6,647 bases of DNA from contig JBCBJZ010000176.1 of NCBI GenBank assembly GCA_038522635.1, positions 1 through 6,647 of the forward strand, given 5' to 3'. Below the pieces are notes generated by a model. The model ran no database searches. It was given only the letters and a program-made list of their open reading frames with translations, and was not told the origin of the DNA. Position 1 is the first letter of the stretch, and every line of letters begins with the position of its first letter. The DNA comes from JBCBJZ01 sp038522635 (lineage in GTDB: Bacteria; Pseudomonadota; Alphaproteobacteria; Rhizobiales; Hyphomicrobiaceae). This document shows, piece by piece, positions 1 through 5,561 of this stretch. The position numbers and the translations under genes were made by a program.

Positions 1-1
1 G

Positions 2-877
2 CGGGTGCGCGAGCAACTTGGTCGACGCCTTGCGAGTTGCCTGCCCGGCTCAGGCCATACCATGCGCGATTGCCCTGATTGCGCCGAACTCGTTGCGATC
101 CCGGCCGGTCGTGTCCAGGTGGCCGATGACTACGACCGCAAGACTGTGAACTTTGCCCGACCCTTCTTCCTCGGCAAGAACGAGGTCAGCGTCGGCGAAT
201 ACATGAAGTGTGTGGCCCGTGGCGCTTGTCGGCCGCCGGAATGGGTGCGGGCCGGCAGCCGTCGCGCCGATTCGCGACGCTACTGGCGGTACGTGCAGGA
301 GACCGGACCTGCGCCCGCATCCGTTGACGATTTCCCCGTTGTGGGCGTGTCGCATGAGGACGCGCAGAGCTACATCCGGTATCTGAACGGCCTCACGCGG
401 AACAACGCGCGCGGCCGGTACATGCTGCCAAGCGAGATGCAGCTCTTTTACGCAATCATGGCAAAGCGCCCCAACCAGTCCCGGCCCTGGTGGGCAAAGG
501 GAACCGGCACCGCGCGTCGCAGTCCGGTCGACAAGCAAGCGGGTGTGTTCGATGAACAGCGGCTTGCGAAAGCTGCGCGTTCCACAAAGCGAGCCCATCC
601 ATGGGGGCTGAACAATGTACTGGGCAATGTGCGTGAGTGGGCTGCCGATTGCTGGGTGGAGGACGTGCTGGACATCCTGGAGAACGGTCGACCGGTTCGC
701 CGCAGATGCAGCCAGTTGCGCACGGTGACCGGGGGGTCGCGCTTTGACGTGCGGCCGCGATTGGGTGAGGGACGCCGCTTCAGCTTGCAGCGCTTTAGGA
801 CCGATCGGGACCGCCTGACCGGGTTCCGCGTGGCACGCGCCATGGTGAGGACCGATGCGGCAGCCTGCCGGCGTTAG
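2..877 (+). CDS. FGE-sulfatase (SUMF1)-like domain protein, N-terminally cut by the window
   Basis: The reading frame is open to the left edge. The GTG at 5 has no visible ribosome-binding site, so the true start is probably upstream. Counting from position 5, residues 21-35 (RDCPDCAELVAIPAG) match the usual entry to the FGE/SUMF1 domain. Family hallmarks follow: FFLGKNEVSVGEYMKC (54-69), PVVGVSHEDAQSYIRYLN (111-128), RYMLPSEMQLFYA (138-150), HPWG (198-201), LGNVREWAADCW (206-217), VTGGSRF (241-247) and GFRVAR (273-278). Bona fide formylglycine-generating enzymes use two cysteines just after the (R)GGS motif. Here the stretch after GGS (RFDVRPRLGEGRRF) has none, so sulfatase activation is unlikely. 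The fold is also used for other enzymatic, binding and scaffold roles, often fused to other domains, and a fused partner could lie upstream. Domain assignment is confident; function is unknown. The stop codon TAG lies inside a hairpin arm. Confidence 0.88.
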   Translation, partial: RVREQLGRRLASCLPGSGHTMRDCPDCAELVAIPAGRVQVADDYDRKTVNFARPFFLGKNEVSVGEYMKCVARGACRPPEWVRAGSRRADSRRYWRYVQETGPAPASVDDFPVVGVSHEDAQSYIRYLNGLTRNNARGRYMLPSEMQLFYAIMAKRPNQSRPWWAKGTGTARRSPVDKQAGVFDEQRLAKAARSTKRAHPWGLNNVLGNVREWAADCWVEDVLDILENGRPVRRRCSQLRTVTGGSRFDVRPRLGEGRRFSLQRFRTDRDRLTGFRVARAMVRTDAAACRR

Positions 878-897
878 ATCATCGGGCGATGATCTAA
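874..897. other. Perfect inverted repeat overlapping the FGE-like gene stop codon
   Basis: A 10-bp perfect stem (TTAGATCATC / GATGATCTAA) closes on the 4-nt loop GGGC. The TAG stop at 875-877 lies in the left arm. No T-run follows on the plus strand, so it is not a canonical intrinsic terminator. It could protect the 3' end of the mRNA or act as a protein-binding dyad. Confidence 0.6.
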
Positions 898-898
898 A

Positions 899-941
899 GT
901 TCATCCGCCTCAGGTGGCATCACCTGAGGCGGAAGATGAAC
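899..941. other. Strong GC-rich hairpin downstream of the FGE-like gene
   Basis: The core is a perfect 12-bp stem (CCGCCTCAGGTG at 905-916 / CACCTGAGGCGG at 921-932) with a GCAT loop. The flanks GTTCAT (899-904) and ATGAAC (936-941) also pair, leaving a 3-nt AAG bulge. What follows is GTCAAAACAAAA, which is A-rich rather than T-rich, so on the plus strand it lacks a terminator tail. Read on the minus strand it is followed by only a short TTT. It may be a processing or stability hairpin, or a backup bidirectional terminator for the convergent genes. Confidence 0.6.
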
Positions 942-955
942 GTCAAAACAAAAGC

Positions 956-971
956 TTAGATGTCGGTTCTG
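956..971 (+). repeat. 16-bp direct repeat, copy 1 (TTAGATGTCGGTTCTG)
   Basis: This copy is identical to 1190-1205 and in the same orientation, 234 bp away. Its 3' part is the left arm of a hairpin with 8-bp stem GTCGGTTC (962-969) / GAACCGAC (976-983) and loop TGAAGC. The related 9-mer GAACGTCAA lies just before it at 938-946 and just after copy 2 at 1216-1224. The function is unknown. Confidence 0.65.
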
Positions 972-983
972 AAGCGAACCGAC
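962..983 (+). other. Hairpin built on direct repeat copy 1
   Basis: This perfect 8-bp stem with a 6-nt loop lies 24 bp upstream of the plus-strand terminator. Together they could form the two stem-loops of a short transcript tail or of a small RNA. No clear promoter was seen immediately upstream, so read-through from the FGE-like gene is the simpler source. Confidence 0.45.
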
Positions 984-1007
984 TCTCGGAAAGACAAACG
1001 ATGACGG

Positions 1008-1040
1008 GGTCGCTCCGCGCAAGCGCGAGCGGCCTTTTTT
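1008..1040 (+). terminator. Rho-independent terminator, plus strand
   Basis: The stem is GGTCGCT-(C bulge)-CGCG (1008-1019), loop CAAG (1020-1023) and CGCGAGCGGCC (1024-1034), directly followed by six T (1035-1040). One pair is a U-G wobble that works only in the plus-strand RNA, which supports the direction. It lies about 130 bp after the stop of the FGE-like gene and probably ends that transcript. Confidence 0.85.
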
Positions 1041-1147
1041 GGGTCGTGAGACGGCCCTCATTTGGCAGGTGGCGGAAGGTCGGCTTCGTCGACCGGACCA
1101 GCGCCGGGGCGGGGAGCGCTGCGCGGAGGGCGGCCTATCGCGCCAAG

Positions 1148-1182
1148 CAAAACGGCTGCCCGCTCCTTTCGAGCGGACAGCC
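1148..1182 (-). terminator. Rho-independent terminator, minus strand
   Basis: Read on the minus strand, the stem GGCTGTCCGCTC / GAGCGGGCAGCC has a GAAAG loop and is followed by GTTTTG. The stem is 12 bp with one U-G wobble; on the plus strand the same position is a C/A mismatch, so the structure is better in minus-strand RNA. It starts 57 bp after the stop codon at 1240-1242 and should terminate the minus-strand pair of genes. Confidence 0.75.
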
Positions 1183-1189
1183 TTCAACG

Positions 1190-1205
1190 TTAGATGTCGG
1201 TTCTG
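1190..1205 (+). repeat. 16-bp direct repeat, copy 2 (TTAGATGTCGGTTCTG)
   Basis: This copy is identical to 956-971. Here the 3' end of the repeat is again the left arm of a hairpin, but with a different partner: GTTCTGC (1200-1206) pairs with GCAGAAC (1213-1219) across loop TCCAAC. It lies between the stop codon of the minus-strand gene and its terminator, so it would be in that gene's 3' UTR. Confidence 0.65.
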
Positions 1206-1219
1206 CTCCAACGCAGAAC
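1200..1219. other. Hairpin built on direct repeat copy 2
   Basis: This is a perfect 7-bp stem (GTTCTGC / GCAGAAC) with a 6-nt loop. It lies 20 bp beyond the stop of the minus-strand gene and just before that strand's terminator hairpin. It has no T-run of its own on the minus strand. Confidence 0.45.
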
Positions 1220-1239
1220 GTCAACCAACTTTTTTGGCC

Positions 1240-2166
1240 CTATTGGCTCGCGTTCGAGCCGGCCGGTTTGATGCGTATGAAAGACTGCTCAAGATTGCGC
1301 GAGGAGCGCCGTAGGTCCTGAACCATGCGCTTGAGTTCGCCAAGCTGCAACGAGCCGCCGCCGATCATCAATTGAAACGCAAACTTCGGCCGCAAATCAA
1401 CCAGTTTCAGAAGTTGATCGTTGAACTTCTTCGCCAAGGCATCGAGTGACTTCTCGACCGTTTTCGCGTTAGCGATCCGCTGCTCCAATTCTTTACGGCG
1501 GAGGTCACGTTCAGACTTTGAAGGGTAAAGCGCATTGATGCGGGTTAGATTGATCGAATACTGCTCCTGCTCCAAGCGTGTTTGATCGATAAGCCCGCGG
1601 TGGCTGTAGATATCGTTGATCGCGCCCTGGATGGTTTGAATAACCTTACGCAGCTTCTGGTCGATGTTATCCCAGACCTTGGCGTCATCACCGGCAGTAT
1701 CGAACTGCTGAAGCTCTTGGTTGAGTTCGCGGGCGCAGGTGCGGATGAGCTGCGAGAGATCTTTGGCGTAGGCCATGCGACCCTTCAGATCCGTCTTCAC
1801 TGACGTGATGCGCTGGGGATCGCGACGGCACGCCTTGCCGAGCTTTGACTGATCGTCGTTTTCACCTGCGCCGGGCGTATCGAGGTCGGCCGTGCGCGGG
1901 GGTGGCCGATTGGCAGGCGGCGCGCGCCGGGGCTGGCGAACCTGCGGGGCGCGGGCGGTCGGCGGTGTTGCCACGGTTTCGTCGACGGCGAGCGGCGCGG
2001 CTGACTGGTCGTCAGCCGACTGACCGAATGCGGGTGCGGCGGTGAGCAAGAGCGCGGCGATCGCCGTGCTGCATGCGGGAAGGAACAGCCCTCGAGGCAA
2101 GGTCCGGGTCTTGGCAGAAGACTTGTTGCTGCATGAAGTCTGGGCAATGGATGGGGTGGTTTTCAC
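1240..2166 (-). CDS. Exported Pro-rich, coiled-coil protein of unknown function
   Basis: The product has 308 residues from a GTG start at 2166, chosen because AAAGGG (2178-2173) sits 6 nt upstream. The longer option, GTG at 2253, has no ribosome-binding site and would add 29 untypical residues. The signal peptide has a long basic n-region (about 1-29), a hydrophobic core STAIAALLLTAAPAFG (about 33-48) and likely cleavage near APAFG/QSADD. A Pro/Arg-rich low-complexity stretch (about 68-92) is followed by a long, highly charged helical region (about 121-296) with likely coiled-coil segments. The two mature cysteines, 113 and 144, are 30 residues apart at the start of the helical part, a spacing also seen in two neighbours. 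No catalytic motif is visible. It is probably periplasmic or surface-located with a structural or binding role. It is likely co-transcribed with the upstream minus-strand gene (149-bp gap, no clear terminator) and ends at the 1148-1182 terminator. No family was recognised. Confidence 0.8.
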   Translation of the reverse strand: MKTTPSIAQTSCSNKSSAKTRTLPRGLFLPACSTAIAALLLTAAPAFGQSADDQSAAPLAVDETVATPPTARAPQVRQPRRAPPANRPPPRTADLDTPGAGENDDQSKLGKACRRDPQRITSVKTDLKGRMAYAKDLSQLIRTCARELNQELQQFDTAGDDAKVWDNIDQKLRKVIQTIQGAINDIYSHRGLIDQTRLEQEQYSINLTRINALYPSKSERDLRRKELEQRIANAKTVEKSLDALAKKFNDQLLKLVDLRPKFAFQLMIGGGSLQLGELKRMVQDLRRSSRNLEQSFIRIKPAGSNASQ

Positions 2167-2172
2167 GGTCGG

Positions 2173-2178
2173 CCCTTT
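2173..2178 (-). promoter_or_regulatory. Ribosome-binding site fixing the GTG start at 2166
   Basis: AAAGGG on the minus strand lies 6 nt before the GTG codon. It is the deciding evidence for this internal start over the upstream GTG at 2253. Confidence 0.6.
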
Positions 2179-2179
2179 C

Positions 2180-2201
2180 GCACTTGGCGAGCACTTGGCG
2201 A
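2180..2201. repeat. Two perfect tandem 11-bp repeats in a 5' leader
   Basis: The unit GCACTTGGCGA (plus strand) occurs twice head to tail with no gap (2180-2190 and 2191-2201). It sits directly upstream of the ribosome-binding site of the minus-strand gene that starts at 2166. An 11-bp period is about one helical turn, so the copies would face the same side of the DNA, as paired operator half-sites do. It could equally be a chance slippage duplication. Confidence 0.6.
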
Positions 2202-2296
2202 TGGTTATCGAGACAAGATAGCTTTCAAGTTTAAAACGCTTAAGGCTCGACACAAACGACCGCTGACGGCCAATTCGTGCCGAAACACGCGGCTAT

Positions 2297-2315
2297 GGCT
2301 CGTGATGATCGAGCC
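2297..2315 (-). other. Hairpin abutting the stop codon of the upstream minus-strand gene
   Basis: The stem is GGCTCG / CGAGCC (6 bp) with a 7-nt loop, beginning immediately after the TAG stop at 2318-2316. No T-run follows, so it is unlikely to be a full terminator. It may slow exonucleases or partly attenuate transcription into the next gene. Confidence 0.4.
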
Positions 2316-3161
2316 CTAGAAACGGCAAAGGTCAATTTTGCTCTTTAGCCGTTTGTTCAAGTCGGCGAGACGGCGGGCCAGCACCCCACTGCGCGCCTCC
2401 ATGCGAATGAGGTCAATCCGGTAAGTATCGATTTTCACCAAACGGTTGAGCATCGACTCAGACCCCGGGTGGACGATCTTTCGGCTAACGGCCGTGCTGC
2501 GCAATTCGTCAAGGCACTTCATGTGGCCCTTTACCGTCCGCTCGATTGGGCCGACATTGCGGGCGCTCACCTCTTTAAGATGTCGTCCCAGGCCCTCGCT
2601 TTGACGGCAGTTCTCCGCGCCTTTTATGAATTGCAGCAAGGCTTCGTCGGCACCGGCGCGAACTTTATCATGGCGGGCTAGCGAGCGATTGAGTTTTTTG
2701 ATCTGGACCCGGTAAGCGCGCAACTGCCTGGGGCACGCTTGAGCCTCGTTTGTCGGGGGCACTGTGGGCCGTACCGGCGCGAGGGGCGCCGCGCGCCGGG
2801 GGGTATCTTGGCGTGCGGGCGGGTCAGCGTCTCCAGGTATGGCGTCCGGCGTGGCCGGGCGCGCCTCCGGAGCTGGCTGATCGTTGTAACGCGGCGCCAC
2901 CGTGGGGCGCGGCGCCGCAGTGTTTTGACTGCACGGCGTATCGCAGTCGTTACGGCCAGCGGCCTTGCAGGCGTTGCAAAAGCGTCCGTCGGGATTTTTC
3001 GCGCAACTGCCAGCGAAAACGGAGCAACTACGGTTGGCGCCCGCAGCCCCGAGCGCAGCGTTTATGGAAAATGCGGTCAGCGTACTGGCCGCGGCAAGGG
3101 TGAGAAGCGCGCGTCGGTGCCCCATCAACCAGGTTCGGGTTGTGATCAAAGTCATCGACAT
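2316..3161 (-). CDS. Exported Cys-rich and helical protein of unknown function
   Basis: The product has 281 residues from ATG at 3161, chosen because TAAGGG lies 5 nt upstream and the signal peptide then begins normally; the open frame extending to 3341 has no comparable site. The signal peptide (about 1-41) has a hydrophobic core ALLTLAAASTLTAFSINAAL. A compact six-cysteine segment follows (Cys 46, 53, 62, 65, 73, 77, including CNAC), suggesting a small disulfide-rich domain. Next are a Pro/Ala-rich linker (about 82-138) and a basic helical region (about 142-278) with Cys 143, 185, 216 and 279. Cys185 and Cys216 are 30 residues apart, as in the downstream gene. Ten mature cysteines in total favour an oxidising, extracytoplasmic location. 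It lies upstream of, and probably in one operon with, the gene starting at 2166, and is divergent from the gene at 3523. No family or catalytic site was recognised. Confidence 0.8.
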   Translation of the reverse strand: MSMTLITTRTWLMGHRRALLTLAAASTLTAFSINAALGAAGANRSCSVFAGSCAKNPDGRFCNACKAAGRNDCDTPCSQNTAAPRPTVAPRYNDQPAPEARPATPDAIPGDADPPARQDTPRRAAPLAPVRPTVPPTNEAQACPRQLRAYRVQIKKLNRSLARHDKVRAGADEALLQFIKGAENCRQSEGLGRHLKEVSARNVGPIERTVKGHMKCLDELRSTAVSRKIVHPGSESMLNRLVKIDTYRIDLIRMEARSGVLARRLADLNKRLKSKIDLCRF

Positions 3162-3166
3162 CTTGA

Positions 3167-3172
3167 CCCTTA
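3167..3172 (-). promoter_or_regulatory. Ribosome-binding site fixing the ATG start at 3161
   Basis: TAAGGG on the minus strand lies 5 nt before ATG 3161-3159. A second in-frame ATG at 3155 is less well spaced. Confidence 0.6.
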
Positions 3173-3214
3173 TGTGGAGTGGCAGAAAGGGGCGTTGCCA
3201 GCAGCATCCCCCCG

Positions 3215-3229
3215 CACGCTGTGAGCGTG
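3215..3229. other. Small perfect hairpin in the divergent intergenic region
   Basis: CACGCT / AGCGTG form a 6-bp stem with a GTG loop, about 54 bp upstream of the start codon at 3161. If the minus-strand promoter candidate is right, it lies in that gene's leader. It is short enough to be chance in GC-rich DNA. Confidence 0.3.
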
Positions 3230-3263
3230 GAGAGCCTAGGTCTTCCATAACAGATTTGAGCAA

Positions 3264-3292
3264 AGCGTCGGTGCATCCTGCGCTGGTGTCAA
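3264..3292 (-). promoter_or_regulatory. Weak sigma-70-type promoter candidate for the minus-strand genes
   Basis: A perfect -35 box TTGACA (3292-3287, minus strand) is followed after 17 bp by GACGCT, a poor -10. It would start transcription about 95 bp before ATG 3161. The -35 match is striking; the -10 makes the call tentative. Confidence 0.3.
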
Positions 3293-3366
3293 GCGGCCTT
3301 AAAAGTCGTTGCGTGCCGTACCAAGGGCCGCCATCCGTCACGCCAAACAGGTGGCATGGAACACGC

Positions 3367-3395
3367 TTGAAGTACCCATGTCATGACACTATCGT
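3367..3395 (+). promoter_or_regulatory. Sigma-70-type promoter candidate for the plus-strand genes
   Basis: TTGAAG (3367-3372) and TATCGT (3390-3395) are separated by exactly 17 bp; each matches the consensus at four of six positions. Transcription would begin near 3402, giving a leader of about 120 nt to ATG 3523. The spacer holds a perfect palindrome (3379-3388). Confidence 0.45.
3379..3388. promoter_or_regulatory. 10-bp perfect palindrome in the promoter spacer, possible operator
   Basis: TGTCATGACA equals its own reverse complement and sits between the candidate -35 and -10 boxes, where a bound dimeric repressor or a MerR-type activator would act. No regulator gene is in the window. Confidence 0.4.
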
Positions 3396-3522
3396 CGGTA
3401 GCGTTTAGCTTTCTTGATTGGCGTTGAGCGCCCGCTCGTTTGCACCACGCATCCGTTTCGTGAATTTCCAGGGGGCTTTGAAAGCATTGTTGTTGCGACT
3501 CCAGAACCGGCGCGGCGCACGC

Positions 3523-5442
3523 ATGCGCTATGCCGTAGCCACAGCAGGTTCAGCGCTAGCCGTTGCGATGGGGCTGACGTCAGCGGCGTTCGCGCAGAGT
3601 GGGCTGAACAGCAAGACGGTCGATCTTGTCGGCGCGGGTCAACGGGCAGCTCCCGTCCTGTTCGCGCGGCCCTGGACGCAGCGTCTCATGTTCGATCGGG
3701 TGACGCGCCCCGGTCTGTTGAGCTTGCAGATTGTCTCGCGCGGTGACTTTGACAACCGTGGTGCGGTGTTGGCGAACTTGCGGCTTGGCTCAACGACGAT
3801 CCACAAGCGCGCCAACGGTACGCTCGGTAGCCCTCGGAACGCCAGCACGGCGTTCGCCTTCCGCATTTACACGATCGCAGGCGATGGGCCTGAAACGGCC
3901 GTGCTGCGCGTGACCGGACAGCCGGTGACGGGGCAAGGCAAGTTGATGTTGCGCGACCTCGTCATCGACTTGCGCGCGCAGGGGCAAAACCTCGCCCGCG
4001 TCGCGCCTGACAATAACGGTCCGCTGCAGCCTGGCGCTGCCGCCAGCCGCTGGATCGTGGACCCTGCCGGCGACGGCACAGTGCCCGCGTTGCTGCTTCT
4101 GACGGAAAGCGGCCGCGCGCGCCTCTCTGGCAAGTTTGTGCGCTACGAAATTGTGCAGCAGGGCCGTGCGACCAAAGTGCGGCGCACGCGGTACGCTTTG
4201 GCTGGTCAGCGCGTTACCGTCCAGGGGATTCCGTCCACGGCGTCAGAAGCGCTGGCAGCGGGCCTCACGGCTAGCGCAGAAGGATGCCCCTCAGCGCAAG
4301 TGGCCACGCTGCGTCAGACGTGGGGGCTGCGCTTTACGCTCTGTGCGGCCGTCGTTGCGGCGGTGCCACAGAAGCCGAAGCCAGAGCCGGTTGCACCGCC
4401 GCGCGCCCCGGCGCCAAAGTCGAAACCGCTTCCGCCTGCCCTGAAGCCGATCGAGGCTGACTACAGCAAGCGGCTCAAACAGCGCTTTCCATCCGTGTCC
4501 GCAAAGCCGACCGCGAAAATCGTGTTCGACAACAAGGTGCCAGCCTGCATCCAAGCGGCCCTCAACGATGCGAACGCGCTGCTGAGCAAGGACCCTGACG
4601 GCCTCACCGCGATGGCGAAGCTGACGCAGTCGCTTGAGGCTTGCAAAAGCCGCATCGAAGGTCAGATCCGTGCTGCTGCTGACCAAGTGAAGCTTGCGCA
4701 GGAGGTCTACCGCAGTTCGCAGTCGCAGCGGGATACGGTCCAGGCCGATGTGACCCGCTTTGGTCAGGACCTTGACGGTAAGGTGCGCACGCAGAACGAG
4801 GCTATCAAAGCGCAGATTCGGGCCGTTGAAGCTCGCGAGAAGAAGCTTGCTGGTCAGCGTGAGCGGATCAGCAGGCAGAGCCGGCGGTTTCTCTCGTTAG
4901 CCCGCCGCTGGAGCCGTGGCTTCGCTGCCGACCTGCAGTCGCGCAACCTGTGCAGCACGTTTTCGGCGTCGACCGACAACGGCCGCCCCAAGATCGAGGG
5001 GCAGGTGATCTCCGCAGCCGCCAAAGCGAAGACCGAGGCCGACCTGAAAGCGAATGCGCTCTTTCAGGCCGTGGAGGGCACGTTCCGCATCACCACGTCG
5101 CCGCCTGAGGGCGGGCGGTGCGTGGTGGATGTCTGCACGGGCGCAGGCCCCGCGGTGAGCAGCACCGTGCAGATCGAGGGCGCGCGCATCCGGATGACCA
5201 CCATGCGGCTCAACGCCATGCGCACAGCATCTCAGAAGTCAGCCTTGCCTTCGCAGAACGATTGCCCGTCGGTCGGGCGGTGCCTTGACCGGATGGCAAA
5301 GAATGGCGCGCGCTTGCCGATCCGCAACTTCTGGGTTCAAGACGGCGACGCCATTGCGGCCTGCGTCCGGCGTCGGGGGCAATGGCGCGTGCGCAGGCGT
5401 GTGGCGGCGACGGATGCAGCGCTCGTGCTGCAGAGGAAGTGA
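3523..5442 (+). CDS. Large exported multidomain protein of unknown function
   Basis: The product has 639 residues from ATG 3523. This start gives a textbook signal peptide, MRYAVATAGSALAVAMGLTS followed by AAFA/QSG, cleaved after residue 24. In-frame TTG or GTG codons at 3418, 3460 and 3487 are alternatives. The only nearby purine-rich site, AGGGGG at 3470-3475, is 11 nt before TTG 3487, so the start is uncertain. Domains in order: a beta-rich N-terminal region (about 30-235) containing RWIVD at 176-180; a Pro/Lys-rich linker (about 282-310); a helical, probably coiled-coil region (about 341-465) opening with Cys342 and Cys374; and a basic C-terminal region (476-639) with Cys 477, 533, 538, 581, 587 and 614. 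With Cys 255 and 274 there are ten mature cysteines, consistent with disulfides outside the cytoplasm. No enzymatic motif was seen. A structural or surface-binding role is inferred. It is probably co-transcribed with the gene at 5562. Confidence 0.82.
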   Translation: MRYAVATAGSALAVAMGLTSAAFAQSGLNSKTVDLVGAGQRAAPVLFARPWTQRLMFDRVTRPGLLSLQIVSRGDFDNRGAVLANLRLGSTTIHKRANGTLGSPRNASTAFAFRIYTIAGDGPETAVLRVTGQPVTGQGKLMLRDLVIDLRAQGQNLARVAPDNNGPLQPGAAASRWIVDPAGDGTVPALLLLTESGRARLSGKFVRYEIVQQGRATKVRRTRYALAGQRVTVQGIPSTASEALAAGLTASAEGCPSAQVATLRQTWGLRFTLCAAVVAAVPQKPKPEPVAPPRAPAPKSKPLPPALKPIEADYSKRLKQRFPSVSAKPTAKIVFDNKVPACIQAALNDANALLSKDPDGLTAMAKLTQSLEACKSRIEGQIRAAADQVKLAQEVYRSSQSQRDTVQADVTRFGQDLDGKVRTQNEAIKAQIRAVEAREKKLAGQRERISRQSRRFLSLARRWSRGFAADLQSRNLCSTFSASTDNGRPKIEGQVISAAAKAKTEADLKANALFQAVEGTFRITTSPPEGGRCVVDVCTGAGPAVSSTVQIEGARIRMTTMRLNAMRTASQKSALPSQNDCPSVGRCLDRMAKNGARLPIRNFWVQDGDAIAACVRRRGQWRVRRRVAATDAALVLQRK

Positions 5443-5511
5443 GCGCGGGCGCGGATTTGTTGCTGTGCCGTGCCTTGCACGGGCGGCCGGCGCCAAGAGC
5501 GATTGATGACA

Positions 5512-5539
5512 GCAGGTGAGGCCGGTGATGCCCGCCTGC
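5512..5539 (+). other. Hairpin in the leader before the last gene
   Basis: GCAGGTG (5512-5518) pairs with CGCCTGC (5533-5539), including one G-U pair. An inner GGC/GCC stem closes on a 7-nt loop. No T-run follows, so termination is unlikely. It ends 12 nt before the ribosome-binding site at 5552-5556 and could influence translation of the next gene. Confidence 0.35.
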
Positions 5540-5551
5540 GCCTGAAGAATT

Positions 5552-5556
5552 GAGGG
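5552..5556 (+). promoter_or_regulatory. Ribosome-binding site fixing the ATG start at 5562
   Basis: GAGGG is spaced 5 nt from ATG 5562. This is the clearest ribosome-binding site on the plus strand and supports a frame that otherwise runs off the window. Confidence 0.7.
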
Positions 5557-5561
5557 TTTCG

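Noticed and set aside
50..904. Long open frame of 284 codons on the minus strand opposite the FGE-like gene
   Set aside because: It is antisense to a gene with clear FGE domain motifs, shows no domain of its own, and is a usual artefact of GC-rich codon use.
720..941. Diversity-generating retroelement target gene
   Set aside because: The FGE fold and downstream hairpins fit superficially, but no template repeat or reverse transcriptase is in the window, and the 3' coding part shows no enrichment of adenine-variable codons.
894..1211. Minus-strand open frame of 105 codons, and an overlapping plus-strand frame at 914-1321
   Set aside because: Both run through two intrinsic terminators and several hairpins, have low-complexity Arg/Ser/Pro composition and lack ribosome-binding sites.
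878..1239. CRISPR-like or tandem repeat array
   Set aside because: There are only two copies of the 16-bp repeat, 234 bp apart, with no regular repeat-spacer unit and no cas gene.
3162..3341. N-terminal extension of the minus-strand gene up to 3341
   Set aside because: ATG 3161 has TAAGGG at proper spacing and begins a normal signal peptide; the extension would bury the signal peptide behind 60 untypical residues.
3418..3522. TTG start at 3418 for the large plus-strand gene
   Set aside because: It has no ribosome-binding site, is only about 16 nt from the inferred transcription start, and gives a 35-residue extension before a signal peptide that is already complete from ATG 3523. It is not fully excluded.
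5528..5545. Tiny leader ORF (ATG, five codons, TGA) before the last gene
   Set aside because: It lies largely inside the 5512-5539 hairpin, has no repeated regulatory codons, and such mini-frames are expected by chance.
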